From Macrolepiota albuminosa (lineage: Eukaryota; Basidiomycota; Agaricomycetes; Agaricales; Agaricaceae), in the NCBI GenBank assembly GCA_027475525.1, contig JAMWFC010000073.1, positions 583,791 to 647,790 on the forward strand: a DNA stretch of 64,000 nucleotides, read 5' to 3'. This document shows, piece by piece, positions 32,695-45,037 of this stretch (position 1 is the first letter of the stretch; every line of letters starts with the position of its first letter). The notes beneath the pieces were generated by a model. That model ran no database searches. It was not told the origin of the DNA and saw only the letters and a program-made list of their open reading frames with translations. Made by a program: the position numbers and the translations under genes.

Positions 32695-35642
32695 CTAGGA
32701 CCCGGATGACGATGCTCCTGCAACCGCGCCCGTCTCAGTCACCATTGACTCCTCCTCCAGTGCGACGTTAATTGTGGGAGGGGGAGGCGCCAATTCCATC
32801 CTTGGTGGGGTTATAGGCCCCTCGACTGCAGGCATGTCTACCACCATAGGCTCTGTTAGTGCGACGTTAATCGCTAAAGCTGTGGTGGAGAGCGTACCCT
32901 GCTCTGCCGTGCATGACAGGAGATTGACCCGGCCTGGGTCCATGTCAGAGGTGGGCAGGTCATGCGCTGCCGTGCATTTTAGGAGGCGGACCTGGTTCGG
33001 GTCCATGCCAATGAGATAGTAGAGGCCATTGGCCTCGGGGTTTTCAGGGAGACGACTTTCCTTGTCGTGCTTGAACATAAGACGATAATGATCGTCTTCG
33101 GTCATCTCCCGCCATCCATCCCATTGTGGGATTGTGGAAGGGGTGCCGTATCTATTCAAGCGCTCCATGCGCTCGTCGTCGATGTCGCGGAAGATGTCTA
33201 TAGACATCGTGGAGGCGTGGAATTGCTGCTCCAGAAAGACCACTCCGTATGTATAGGTGTGGTCCACCCAGTCGGCAGGTATCTGGTTGTGCAGTAAGAC
33301 GCATAACGCGTTGTCGTTGGAAAAGTTCCGTGCAAAGTCGTCTGGTATGTGCACAGGATGAAGTTCCAGCTGGTGCCCTCTCTGAGGCTCAAACGGCTGG
33401 TCTGGAAACATGGCATCATAAGAGGCGATAGCCTCACGGTAAAGACCCGGGCAGGCCATGACGAGGGTCATGCGCCGCACGATCACGGGCTTGGCTGCAC
33501 TGTTAGCGCAAAGGGCTCAGCACAAGGCGAACCCGAAGAGGGTTCGCCAGTGCATATGGTAGGCATGGTCGACCGCAATGCCTTGATACGTGTTTTCCAA
33601 CCCCGGACGACCAAAGATCAGCACATACTGCGCAAGCTGATCCAGGTCAAACGGAGTGGAAGGGTCTTGGGCGCGCATTATGCGCAGTGCGGTTGATCCA
33701 TCTTCCTTCGTGCGCAGAAAGCGCCCCGGAATGTGTCGGCGCTCAACGAGTGCAAGGTCGTCTGTCCCCTGGGCTGGGTTGACGAGGTTTTGATAGCACA
33801 GGTCCTTCATCAGGAGCATCATTGTTCGGTCATGTAATGACTCATCGGTTCGCTGGGCAAACATCTGAAGCTCCGTGATGAGGAGGTAGGCGGTAACCCG
33901 TTCGTGACAGGGAGCATGCTTGTTCGAATAATATTTGTAGAGCCAATCCAGCTCTAATGGCGTGTGCGGCAGGCCGTGAGGGGAATACTTGTAAACAATG
34001 CTGGCCGGAATGCCAGCACAATGCCCAGATGAAAACTCATATGCCGCTGCCCAGTTGGCCTCGGCTCCCAACAGCATGGTATTCGAATGGTACGAATAAT
34101 ACGTGCAGTGGCTGAGTGCTCCCCTGAAGCACGAATTTGTTCGCTCAATATCGAGCGGTCCCCACACCTTCACTCCCAATCCATCGGGGATTCTCCCCGA
34201 GAACTCATCCTCGGACCTCTGCTTGAGGGCCCACAGCTCTTTGGCGTGAATCGCCTTCTTTTTTGCAATGCGCTTATTGCGTGATACTCGCTGAAATTGG
34301 TCTGCCGCCGATTCCCCTTCCTCTGCCTCCTCCTCATGCTCCAAGCTCGACTCTCCATAGTCGTTCTTGTTGGATAAGGAGGCCACAGGTGCTTTGCCTT
34401 TTTTAGGCATGGAACAATTCTTTGAGGTCACCACCAGACCGTCATATTGCTCGGGAGAGCGAGGGTTGGTGGTCAAGACGACCATGGGAAAGTGTGCCTG
34501 CGGTGCAGGCATGGTAACGGGCAACAGGAACAACATCGAGACCTTCCCAGCCTGTGCGGAATGCCAGCTGGGAACTCTATCACCTCCAGCTTGGAGGCAT
34601 CAAGAGGAGGCTTACGGCCTCAACGTTGGCGTACCAACCCCGACTTGACCGGGGCAGAAGATCTGAATAATGGCTGAGCCACCAGGGGGGCAGGTGCATT
34701 TCGCGCCAGAGTTCTCCCCCCAGGCTCAGCTCGAGGAACAACGGTAGTGGGCGCTCTTGGCACCACAGCAACGGTTTTGGACCCCCTAACTGGGGCCTGG
34801 GATGATGCGGTTTCCCACTGGCCCAGGGACAGACCTGCCAGAGGTTCACTAACTGCAGTCAGCGACTCTGAAGAGGCCTGCGGGCCCAACTTGGGTAGCC
34901 GCGATGACGAAGCCACAGGCTGAGCAGGCTGCTCATGGCGTGCGAATTGCGCTTCCGACGGCATCCTTGCCTGTGGAGGAGCGACCAGTCAACTGGGCTG
35001 ATATCTAGCCCTCTTGACCTCAGCGGTCGATTCCTCACTCGTGGCAATTTTGCGCTTAGACGCACGTTCGATCTGCTCCAGCGCTGCGATGCACTGCCTC
35101 TTCATCAGCTCGATTTGGTTGAGCAGCCTTTCCATCACCATTACAGCCAAGCTGTCCTGCAGAAAGGACGCAGTTGCAGGGACTGGCTGTCCCACTGCTT
35201 CCAGTCTGCCCAATAGCACATCTGACCCAGCTACACTCTGCGCTTGTGGCACAGGCTCCCCATATGACTCTTCCACGGGCCGATGCACCCATGGTACTGA
35301 CGGCGGCCCCGTCACCATGCCCGCATACGTTGGATGCGACGCAGCTGGACGTGCCGACGGTTCCTGATAATAGCGCTCATGGCGTGTGCTGTCCTCCAGG
35401 CACCCATAGCGCCCTTCGTCATCAACCTCCATCTCTTGCGAGTGGAGGGGTGTCTGGTAAGGAAGTGGCTCGGCACAGCCTGGATAGGCCACGCCTGCTG
35501 ACTGAAACTGGCTTACCGCCGGATATGGCAGCTGCCTCTGGTACTGATCGGGGTAATCACGATTTTGTATGTTCGGGGGTCTCCCCCCTCCACTAGAGCC
35601 TTGCCGGCTCTGATCACCCTGTTGCGGCCCCCAATAGGCCAT
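32695..35642 (-). pseudogene. Extra large ORF downstream of gypsy pol, with three TGA stops and one frameshift
   Basis: Starting at ATG 35642 a frame runs to 34620 and, after a frameshift near 34540-34600, continues to a TAG-free end at 32695; about 970 codons in all. Internal stops are TGA at 34989, 34620 and 33517, each one C-to-T step from CGA. The N-terminal part is Pro/Gln-rich with an acidic patch (EMEVDDEGRYG) and a helical segment (MERLLNQIELMKRQCIAALE) followed by a basic NLS-like KRARY. The C-terminal half is a compact, Tyr/Trp/His/Cys-rich domain (FRGALSHCTYYSYHS, SPHGLPHTPLELDWLYKYY). No signal peptide or membrane helix is seen, so it is not an envelope protein in the usual sense. 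Position between chromodomain and 3' LTR shows it belongs to the element. Function unknown. Confidence 0.65.
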
Positions 35643-35807
35643 TTTCACTAGACACATAGACTATGTGTATTGGGACTGAGAAAAGAAAGGAAAAAAAAAA
35701 CAATCTCCCAACTCCACTAGTGGTGTAAACAACCACAAATACATGCCACCTGGCCTCTCACCGGCGATCAAAGTGGACTTTGTCCACATTCCACCACCAC
35801 ACGTGCA

Positions 35808-37703
35808 TTACACATGTTTTGCTAGCTGTTGAGGGCATTTCACGCCTTGCAACTCTAGATACCTGTCCATCGCTGCAAGGTCTTTGCAGTTCACTAGCAG
35901 TTCCCAAGTAGTATCACCTAGGCTCCACCTCACCTCGAATTCGAGGCTTCCCTTCGTCCACCGATGACCTATGAGGTCATCTACGAACCACTCCTGGTCA
36001 TTGCCAGTTCCAAAGTCATACGGCTCCGGAGTTGCGCGATTAGGAAATAGCGCATCACTACTGGCCATATACGGTCGCAATAGCGACACGTGAAACTTGG
36101 GCACTATCCTGCGCGCTTGCAGCGCCTGGGGTAGTTCCAGCACGTAGTTAGACGTGCTCGGTTCTGCCTCAAGGACCTTATATGGTCCAATCCATTTCGG
36201 ACACAGCTTACTCGCCCTGCCTTTCAGCAGGTTCAAGTTCTTCATCAAAAGGTACACTAGGCTCCCTTTCTCGATGTCCGGCTCATCACGTCTGCGATTA
36301 TTTGCATATTTGGTCTGCCATACACGCAATTCTATAATCACGTCATGGGCATCTGCCAGAGTCCTCAGCGCGTTGCGCGCAAACTGCTTTACTCCCACAT
36401 GAATAACTTTGTCTGTACGAAGTTCACGAATCATGGATGGCATGTAGCCATTGTTGAGTTCAAAGGGTGAATACCCAGTAGTTTCTGATATACTCGCATT
36501 TATCGCAAATTCCACGAGGGGACATTGATCCACCCAGTCCTTCTGATCAGGACGTACGAACGCTTGCAAGATTTGCACGATATTTCTATTTGCGTGTTCA
36601 GTTTGACCATCTGTTTGCGGATGAAATGATGTTGACATGAGCAACTTTGCTCCCAGCAGTTTGTGCAACTCCTTCCACCATTTGGAAGTGAACTTAGCAT
36701 CTCAATCGCTTACGATCAAACTTGGCAGTCCATGGAGGCATACTATCTCCTTGAGATAGATCCACGACAAGTCTGACGCGGTCATGGTGGTTCTCACCGG
36801 AATGAGATGGACCATACTGGTCATTCTGCAGATCACTACCCACAGGTAGTTAAAGCCTTTCGACTCAGGAAACGGACCTATAAAGTCCATCCCAATCAAA
36901 TCCCAAGGTTTGACCAGTATGGGTAGCGAATGGAGCTTTCCCGGTGGCTTCAAAGTCAATACTTTCGACTGTTGACATAGCTCGCATGTCGAGCAGAATT
37001 GGCTCGTCTCTTTGGCCATTTGCGGCCACCAGTACCAGCGTCGCACATAATCCAGCGTTTTCTGAGTTCCGAAGTGGCCCACTACTCTATGGGCCTGGTC
37101 CAGGATAGTCGTAATCAACGACCTCTCCCGGGGAATGCAGATGACTTTGGACCCTGTGGGTCTGGTAAGGTAGACGAGCTGCTGCTCCATCCTGAAGCAC
37201 GGATGCGCTTGGATATTGTTCAGAATCTCTAAGAAGAGATTATCATCCTTGTATCCTTGCTGGATACGTGTGCGGAATTGCGCATTGCCTAAGTCGGCCG
37301 GTGCAGGCGTATGGTCCTGTGACTCCAGCGCTTGCTGGAGCGTCATATCAGTACCTCTCGCAGGCACCTCTTGCCTTGTCTCTTCACTTGGCTGAGGGAC
37401 CTCATGATCCACTAGCACCTGGGCTTTGATATCGCAAGTCTCTCGCTGTTTGTGCAGTCGCTTACTGCGACGTGTTTCCTGTGCTCGCATGGCGTGTAAC
37501 TCGACCCTATGTTCCCTGATTTCATGGAATCGATGCATAGGCAAATCCTCGCCCTCTGGGTCAATATGTTTGTCCGCCTGGACATAGTCATGCGTGTCAT
37601 GAACGTCATCTTGAGTATCACTCTCGAAATATCGAGATAGACAATCCGCCACTTTGTTCAATTCACCTTTTACATAGGTGATGTCAAACTGGTACCATGA
37701 CAT
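35808..37703 (-). pseudogene. Ty3/gypsy integrase with C-terminal chromodomain
   Basis: The integrase finger (H...H, CSTCELCQQSK), the core with MDFIGPFPESKG, the ...SD-stop-DAKFTSKWW block (TGA at 36702 replaces Arg of the canonical SDRD), and SFHPQTDGQTEHANRN with the catalytic Glu are all present in one frame. The C-terminal end (EWFVDDLIGHRWTKG, then EVRWSLGDTTWE) has the layout of a chromodomain, which places the element among chromoviruses. In the family this domain directs integration into heterochromatin. It is followed by 165 bp and then the extra ORF. Confidence 0.88.
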
Positions 37704-39373
37704 GTAGTCAATCCAGCAACATTGTCATGGAGACAGGTGCACCTGAGTCTTGAAGAACTCTAGTGCTTTGTGATCCGTAATAATGTGGATCTTATATCCC
37801 ATCAGTTTATCCTCCCACTTTAGGAGGGCTTCCAGGATGGTGAGTGTTTCTAACTCGTGCACAGCATAATTCTGCTGAGCAGCAGTGAATTTACGGGACA
37901 TAAATCCTGCTGGTCGGCAAGTCTGCCACGTTTTACCCTGGCCAAACATGGCCCCAACCCCAGTCTTCGACACATCGCTAATGAGCCAGATGGGCTCGTC
38001 GATGTGTGGGTCAATTGGCTGAATGACTGGCGTTTTCATGCATATGCGCTTAATCATCTCAAAACACCGCTGATGCAGTGGTCTCCAATGAAACGGTGAC
38101 CCATTCTGGGTCATGGCCATAAGTGGCCCGGTGTATGCAGTGATGTCTGGCAAGAAGTTGCCAATATAGTTCACCAGTCCGACAAATCGTTGGATATCAT
38201 TATATGTGTGTGGAGTATGCCACTCTCGGATTTGGTCGAGCTTATCCGTATCCGGATGAATGCCCTTCTCATCAATGACGTGACCGAGACAATCTATACT
38301 TGTTGCATACAACTCGCACTTCTTCCATTTGAGATAGAGACTGGCCTTCCGTAGCCGGTCAAATACGACTCATAGGTGCTGCTCATGCTCCTCAATGGAG
38401 TCAGAAAATATGAATATATCGTCTAAATAGACATGCATGAACTTCCCGATTACATCTCGGAAGATTGAGGTCATTAACCTCTGAAATGTCGCTGGTGCAT
38501 TACAATCACCAATCTGCATGATGTTACTCACAAATGTCCCCATCAGGGACGAGAACAGCGTCTTTGGTATATCCTCTTCGCGGATGCGAACCTGTTCGTA
38601 CATGTCTGTGAGGTCAATTTTTGGCCTATACTTTGCTGTCACGACATCTTCTCGTATTACTTCCTGATCTGGAAGAGGTGTCACATCCTTGACTGTATTA
38701 TCATTGCGCTGTTGCGCATCCAATGCAGTCCTTAATGTTCCATCCTTCTTGGGAATACAAAGTAATGGTGCAGCTTGCACCGCTAGTCGTGGTTCCCATC
38801 ACTTTGTGTTTATGTATCTATTCGTCTTTTCACGAAGTTGATCCTGTAGTGCTTGCAGGCAGCGAGGCAAATGATATTTGTACTGCTTGTTATTGTCAAT
38901 GAGGTTAATCTCATGATTAACCTCCTGCAACGGAGGAAGCTCTTCCTTCATTCCATTGACAATATCAGCAAACTCCAGTTGCCATTGCTGGTGCAATCGA
39001 GGAATATCATCCTCTGTAAGGCTCACAGCCTTACCTTTTCCTTTGGCTACGCGTGCTATACGCGGTTGAACCTTTGGTTCAAATCGCTCCCGTAAGGCAC
39101 GTACGTGCTCCTCTGTGAGATCTCCCGGATTCAACCTTACAACCGGTTGTTTCCTTGTCGTATTCGCTGATGACTGCACGCTTCTTGCTTTCAGCGAGAG
39201 TCCGTCAAATACAATATCCAATGTTTTGGAAATCTTGTCCTCTCATGCGTGACGGTACACTTCTCCCGTCTGGGTCACCTGCATCACCATTGACGCTACC
39301 AACTCATTCCACTCCCATGGCATTCGTGGGTCATACGCCCATTGCACTCCTGGCCAAGGCACTGGTTGGTCCA
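37704..39373 (-). pseudogene. Ty3/gypsy reverse transcriptase-RNase H
   Basis: RT motifs in order: APLLCIPKKDGTLRTALDAQ, PKIDLTDMYEQVRI, NAPATFQRLM, HVYLDDIFIFS (intact YLDD), LGHVIDEKGI; then RNase H: WLISDVSKTGVGAMF, YAVHELETLTILEAL, IITDHKALEFF, LNKVADCLSRYF. Stops at 38799, 38370 and 37725 (all TGA), 39243 (TGA) and others split the frame. The TGA sites at 38370 (HL-stop-VVFDRL) and 37725 (SP-stop-QCCWIDY) sit where Arg is normal. Catalytic residues are otherwise kept, so decay is recent. Confidence 0.9.
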
Positions 39374-40520
39374 TTAGCGACCGCTACCCACAGTTCCCAT
39401 CGTACTGTATACCTTGTCCTTGACGAGATCCTCAACCTTCACTTGAGAGCTAGTCGGCTGGCATTCCAGCGACTCCACCACGTGTTTACTACGCTCATTC
39501 TTGCACTGCACAGCCTGTTTAGGCTTTCCATTGGTACACCCAGTCACATCCGGGTGCTTCCCCTTCTTCAGAGTTCCTTGAAACTCTTCCTCAGACATCA
39601 GTATAGCCGGCGAGTCTGCCGGCAGGCTTTTTGGTGGGGCCTGTTCATCCTCCACCTCCTGTACAGTCGCTCTCCTGCGACCATCTAGTCAGTTGCGTTC
39701 ATCACGGCGCTTTTCAGTTGCGCAATAGCACCTCAAATGACCATCTGTGTCGTTCAACACCACTTTCTCTGCCTTCAAAGGCATACCATTCACAACGACC
39801 ATGTCGTTCACAAAATCCAGCGACACCTTGTTCTTACACATGAACGGCGTACCAATAATCATGTCGTAGCGATCAAAATTTGCTATATCCACATATTCTT
39901 TTGTCGACGTCCCTGCCGTCTTCATTCTCACTTCCACGCCAAACTGTACCATAGCGCAACTCCCAACAGTCCCCAGTTGGAGCATCAATGGCTCCTCCAG
40001 TTCATGAACGCGAATCACGTTGACGTGAGCAAACTAGGGTGTAATGCCCGTAGTGGTACTCCCTGAGTCCCACAACGTCCATGCTGGATGTCCATTGACA
40101 TCAACATACGTGACCAGGCACTCCTTCTCTTTGGGAGTATAGCGTGGCTGCTGCAACTTATTCGTTGCCTTCTGCAGGGTTACACGTCTCATTCGGACGC
40201 GCTAATCTCCACGGCACTCAGTCAGTGCAAACAGGTGTTCTTCCTTGTCCTCACAAGCATAATAGTCGCTGTTGTACACATCCACTGCGACGTATTTGTC
40301 ACCATCAATCTGGATGCTCTCAGCATCATCCACTTCCAACCTGTCAGCCTCTACTTGTGGCTCCTCCTCCGTTTTGTTGACGATCTCATCGTCCTTGTTG
40401 TCACTAACGACATTGCTCAGTGCCACAGCCATATGGGCCGCTCAGATGTGTGCCTTAGGAGGGGCGGGGCACTCCTTAGCAAAATGTCCGCTTCTGCCAC
40501 AATTGTAGCACGCTGAGGGA
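39374..40520 (-). pseudogene. Truncated Gag nucleocapsid and aspartic protease of the gypsy element
   Basis: The zinc knuckle CYNCGRSGHFAKEC (about 40511-40470) is followed after a TGA (40442) by an acidic linker, then the retropepsin region with WDSGSTTTGI (catalytic DSG, about 40075) and GTPFMCKNKVSLDF. A TAG at about 40039 and TGA at 39689 interrupt it. Upstream of 40520 similarity ends: the capsid part of Gag and the 5' LTR are missing, so the element is 5'-truncated. Confidence 0.85.
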
Positions 40521-40974
40521 TCCCAGCCAAATGAATCAAGATGGAATATACAAAATCTGAGTATACAAAACTTTTCTATGCATAGAAACACCTTTCCGAA
40601 GCATGCCGAGTGGCAGAAAGCTCATAAAGATGATACTTTCTGTGCAATGAAAGAGAGCGTGACAACTAGAAGCTCCGCATATGGCTTGCGATACGGCGTA
40701 ATTTGAATTTGGACTGTGACCTGGATTTTGCACTTCCCAGTATCGGCAATATCTCTTAACATCAGCCACCAGTAGCATATACAAGAGGTTTCTAAACTTT
40801 TGGTTTATTGATATACAAAGCAAAGTCATGTGAAAACAAATTGATTTGCCCCAAGGTTACATCTTGCAATTGGCACCTTACGGACCTACCATTGACCTAC
40901 CATTGACCCGTTTCGCCGTCTTCCCCCGCTATTTTGCCATTTTCTCACTTGACCATTTTTCCACTTCGTCATTT
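40521..40974. other. Junction region with CCATTTT-type pyrimidine-rich repeats
   Basis: Left of the GH10 debris. About 40920-41000 has repeated ttttgccattttc/ccactt words resembling sequences at 52.56 and 55.6 kb. No gene. Confidence 0.5.
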
Positions 40975-41520
40975 TGCCACTTTCTGATTTGCATTTCCTT
41001 ATGTAATAATCAAGCGTTCTCAAAGTGAATAGATTTGTGCTGACACGAATACGTTGGATATTGCTGGTCAGACTTCCGTCATTCAAAGTCACATCTCCCA
41101 TGTTGCCGGACGTTATGCAGGGAAACTCTATGCTGTGAGATTTCTGGCACTATGTCTCTAATATTGTTTTCACATGACTCAAAAAGTTCTGCATTGTCAA
41201 GTGCATCAATTCTTTTCCATGAAATAGTTTCCCAACACTGCTAACAAATTTATTAGTGAATGTCTGAACAAGGACGTTGTCAAGCGTATCAATGCATCAC
41301 AGAAGTTGATCGACGGTATTGGCACTCAAACGCATCTTTCGGTATGATACTGGCAAAACTGACTTGAAACAAACAATTGATCGAGTAATCTTTTAGGCTG
41401 GTGGCGCTAGCTGTTACACTTGACTGCTCTTGCTGGCTCTGGAGTCAGTGAAGTTGCCATTACCAAGCTCGATATCAAGGGCGCAGCCTCAAGCGATACA
41501 TAATGTTACATTCTCGCACA
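40975..41520 (+). pseudogene. GH10 endo-xylanase pseudogene
   Basis: Fragments of a glycoside hydrolase family 10 catalytic domain lie in order: VIQSHISHVAGRYAGKLYA (about 41075-41135), then LIDGIGTQTHLS (about 41307-41341), a preserved 55-nt intron 41342-41396 (GTATGA...TTTTAG), AGGAS at 41397, a frameshift with a TGA, and ALAGSGVSEVAITKLDI (to about 41475). The usual WDVVNE segment with the acid/base Glu after KLYA is scrambled, and the catalytic nucleophile Glu of the ITELD motif is Lys (AAG at 41465-41467). Two catalytic losses plus frameshifts make it a dead copy. A functional copy elsewhere would cut xylan in plant cell walls. Confidence 0.82.
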
Positions 41521-43997
41521 AGAAAGGCTTCATGAAGCCCAATTTCAATCCAGCACACAAAGTTCGAGCTGACTCGCCACATATATATGTATGTATCTTC
41601 TCCCAATTCATTACCACATCATCCGTTGAGCCCAAGGGAATCATTATAGCGCAATTCAGGACTTAGTCAGCTCAGAATCCAAAACAGCCTATAATATTAT
41701 ATCCATATTCAAGAGAGATTTTTCAATCCCAAGCTACATATACACTTGTTTGTAGATCAGTGGCTGTGCTAGTACATGTTGCCACGTCGTGAATACTGTT
41801 ACTTCGTTCTCTTGGACCATGACCCTTTTCGAAACCTATCTGCTGTGAGTGTTGGATTTGACCTCGATTCATACCTTTTTTATGTGCCCAGCCTTTGACA
41901 GTATCCTCTTTACTCCAAAACTGAACCTCTGGCAGCTCTCGCCAGTCTACAAGATCCCAAAATTATGGGAGGGACAAGGCTAAATTTGCCTTGATTTCGG
42001 GTTTGTTGAAAAAAAGTCTCGACTCTGCCCTTTTACACTTCGGATTTTACGCCTGGTCCTGGAGCATACCACGAGTAAAACTGATAGTGAAGCGAGCGAG
42101 CAAATATGATCCCCACAAGATTAGATGTGAAGAGTACTGTTGCGACATCTACCCACAATGCAATGAGGAAAGGTGTGGTCGTAATCAGCGCGTGTACATT
42201 GGGTACTCAGCCTTTCCGAACAATCTACAACTGCTCATTGAACTGACATCCCTTGATTCCAGCACACGATATCTGCGTGGACTATTATTATCATGGAGTT
42301 GGTTAATATACTTATTTAATGCATGGTTCCGCGCCAACTCGGAACTTCCAATTACAGGGAGAGTAGGAGAGAGTGGTAGAATAGGGATCGTCAAAGTTAT
42401 CGTGTCGATACCAAAATTTTGACTCAAAGTTGACCAGCGACTTGATACTAATCGCTGTCAAGCTGATATTGATGACCCCAAATTTCTACGTGAAGGTTGA
42501 TATGTTGATATTTATTTGTGTCGAGATTGCTCAATACTTACAAAGCAAAGTCACGTGAAGAGGCAAGAGGGTCGGAACAATTGGAGCCGTTGGGAAGCTG
42601 AGGTGTTTTCGCCACTGCCCTCTTTTAGGGTTCCTCGTAGCTTCTTCTTGTAACCTTCGCAGTCAAATCACATGTTTTTTCCTTGGAGCTCCGGTGACCC
42701 TTGATCCTCAGCCAATCCAAGGTCTTCTCTAACGGCGACATATCTTGCAGACATGGGTCTCACTGAACATAGTTTCACTTACAAGCCTCACCATCATATT
42801 TAAAGCTACTTTTCCTGCCAGAGAACATGATAATCAAATGGATTTGTCCTGCTGAACAACGATCTCTTCCTCATTCTGCCTCCAAAGGAAAACTCTAGAG
42901 AAAAAGTAAAGCTCAACAACAATTATTCACAGGGTAAGATCCCTACCTGAAAATACTTTCTCTCCGTGTCCTCATAAACCTTGCCATATTCTACTCCTCC
43001 TGACATTGCATAGCTATACGTATACCACTCGTATGGCTGTTCAAAGGACCCCTCCTGAAGTGGCCGGCACTGCTCATCAATAAGCTGAGAGTCTATTATA
43101 GGCCACAAGCTCATGCTTGTGCTCGTGTATGTATGTTGTTCCTGTTGGTGCTGCAACGGTGCCACCGCGGACAGTGAGGAAGCCGGAAAATTGAGATAAT
43201 AGTAATTTGGGGCCTTAAGAATCAGAGATATAAGTATGATTCGAAGGGTGTAATGCGCTACCTAATCATTTTACAAGCAGATTTATAGATTATTTGTAAT
43301 AGAGGTGGGGTAGTACAGTTCAACAAAACTTCCGACAATCAGTCTCAACTCGCAAGAAATCCATCAATGACTTTGTTCTCGCAGCGCCACCAAGAAGGAT
43401 AGATCTATATACACAACGTCAAGACTACGATATCACTTCCCAAGTCCTTTTCCTAGTGATATTAGAGATTTGATGCCGGAGAAAAGTTCTGTATCTTCAC
43501 ATTTTTCACAGCGTTGTACTTCCACCTTGATTCCGGCATCATCACGGGTTTCCACAGGAAGAACGGCAACATAATCTCTCTGCCTCTGCTATGACAACAT
43601 GGTCATCAACGAGTAACAGTCTCAAAGAGAAGTCTTACAAGTTGTTTATCATTCTCTCGTAGAAATCTTTTGACGAGGTTGATTCCACACATAGTGCTTG
43701 CAATGGCAAGTAGACATCAAAGGCAGAACATAGCGGATCCTGCGTTGGGGGGTTTAAATGAATTGCATATACTTTTATGTTGCAGAGGCGCCCAAAGCGT
43801 CCATGTAGGAGAGAACGCAAGATCAGGACGGAGATGTAGGTCATACCAAACGGCCATGAGAGGAAGAGTCCTTGACTATTTTTCAGATGCCCAGCAGACC
43901 TCATGTGCATGGTAAGCAAGTTAAATCCATTTCTCTCTATTAAACCAACATTCTATCAATATATTACAGCTGCACAACATAAGCCATTGCTTGGTGT
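41521..43997. other. No supported gene; possible small exon fragments
   Basis: Several frames of 60-140 codons occur (for example 41991-42422 plus, 43165-42923 minus) without motifs. The short word caaagcaaagtca(c/t)gtga recurs at 40816 and 42541. I see nothing that can be annotated with confidence. Confidence 0.4.
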
Positions 43998-44042
43998 AAA
44001 GGCGGGTTCCGAGGGTAAGGAGCCTTTTCGGAGGCCTCTGCA
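43998..44042 (+). mobile_element. Fragment of a Ngaro A-repeat end
   Basis: The 45 nt beginning gcgggttccgagggtaagga and ending cggaggcctctgc match, in reverse complement, the outer end of the A repeats at 7060-7105 and 12130-12175, with two or three changes. It is probably the remnant of another Ngaro copy or a shared terminal motif. Confidence 0.65.
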
Positions 44043-44891
44043 CAACAAGCGTTCAGCATCCATTGTTGAACTCTCACGAAATCTTGAGGCCATTCCCAGC
44101 ATGGCGCCATGGTTGGGCAGATGCCGTTTTCAGGAGCAGTAGGGCCGAGAGGTCTCACTTTTCTTCTGTGCTGCTCTTTTCATCTTCCCATTTGTATTGC
44201 AGCACAGGTGAGCGCACGCAATCGCTCTCTCACCCTACGTTCCTCATGTTCATGTCGTTCCTTTGCAGAGTAGCAAATTCGTTCATTTATTTCCCTTTCC
44301 CGTTTTCCCTGCTTCGCTTATTCTAATCTGCAAAAGGTGAGACACTCATCCACAATGAGCTCCTCCTCATCTCTCACCATAGTTTTATTGAGCTTGGCAT
44401 TAAGGAAGTTTCCACCGTCGAGAACGTGTTTCGGTGAACTGGGGACGTGGCAAAGTATAAATTAGAGATGGAATTCAAATGGATAACTCGTGGGAAATAA
44501 AAGAATTTAGAGATTGCCATGACATCACAAGATCGGGAAAAGCTTATTATCCTATCATCCCACCACAACAAGTGTGCTTGGAATTCCATCGTCGGAACTC
44601 CAGTAAGAAAACAGCGAAAAGAATACCAGTGAGACACTCACCAGAGCACATATTAGATTGACATCCCAAGTCCGTCACAAGCCTTTACCTCGTGAATATG
44701 CACATACTTGCCGCTCTTTGTTCCAAGCCTTCACCCTTCCCAAGGTACTATGACCCAATATCATTTTTCTAATGATACTCCGTCTGATGATTAGTCTCTC
44801 AGGATGTAAATAATCGCTCCCACATCAGCTCAAGCACATAGCGCTGTTGTCAATAGCAGATAATTCTTGGGGCATGGTTCATAAGCGCATC
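44043..44891. other. No gene recognised
   Basis: Pyrimidine-rich to about 44330, then unique sequence with short frames only. Confidence 0.4.
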
Positions 44892-45037
44892 AGTTCTGGA
44901 TCTATTTTCCTCTGTTTTCTCCGCCTTGGGTTGATCCGGTGGTGATGGTTTTGGCATTGAAGCAGTGTAATTGAATACCAGGGGCCGCTCATCTTCAGAG
45001 TCTTTGATTGTCAAGTCTGACTTGTCGTCATTAATCA
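44892..45037 (-). repeat. Arm of an inverted duplication (partner 47217-47366)
   Basis: The reverse complement matches 47217-47366 at nearly every base; both encode a Pro/Ser-rich segment (PLVFNYTASMPKPSPPDQPK) after an acidic stretch (DDxSDLT). The conserved frame suggests a duplicated exon, not random repeat. Confidence 0.8.

Noticed and set aside
33517..35216. Plus-strand frames across the extra gypsy ORF and pol (several over 90 codons)
   Set aside because: They are antisense shadows of GC-rich coding sequence without motifs.
32695..35642. Envelope glycoprotein of an errantivirus-like element
   Set aside because: Position fits, but there is no signal peptide, membrane helix or fusion-peptide-like region, and the N-terminus has nuclear-protein features.
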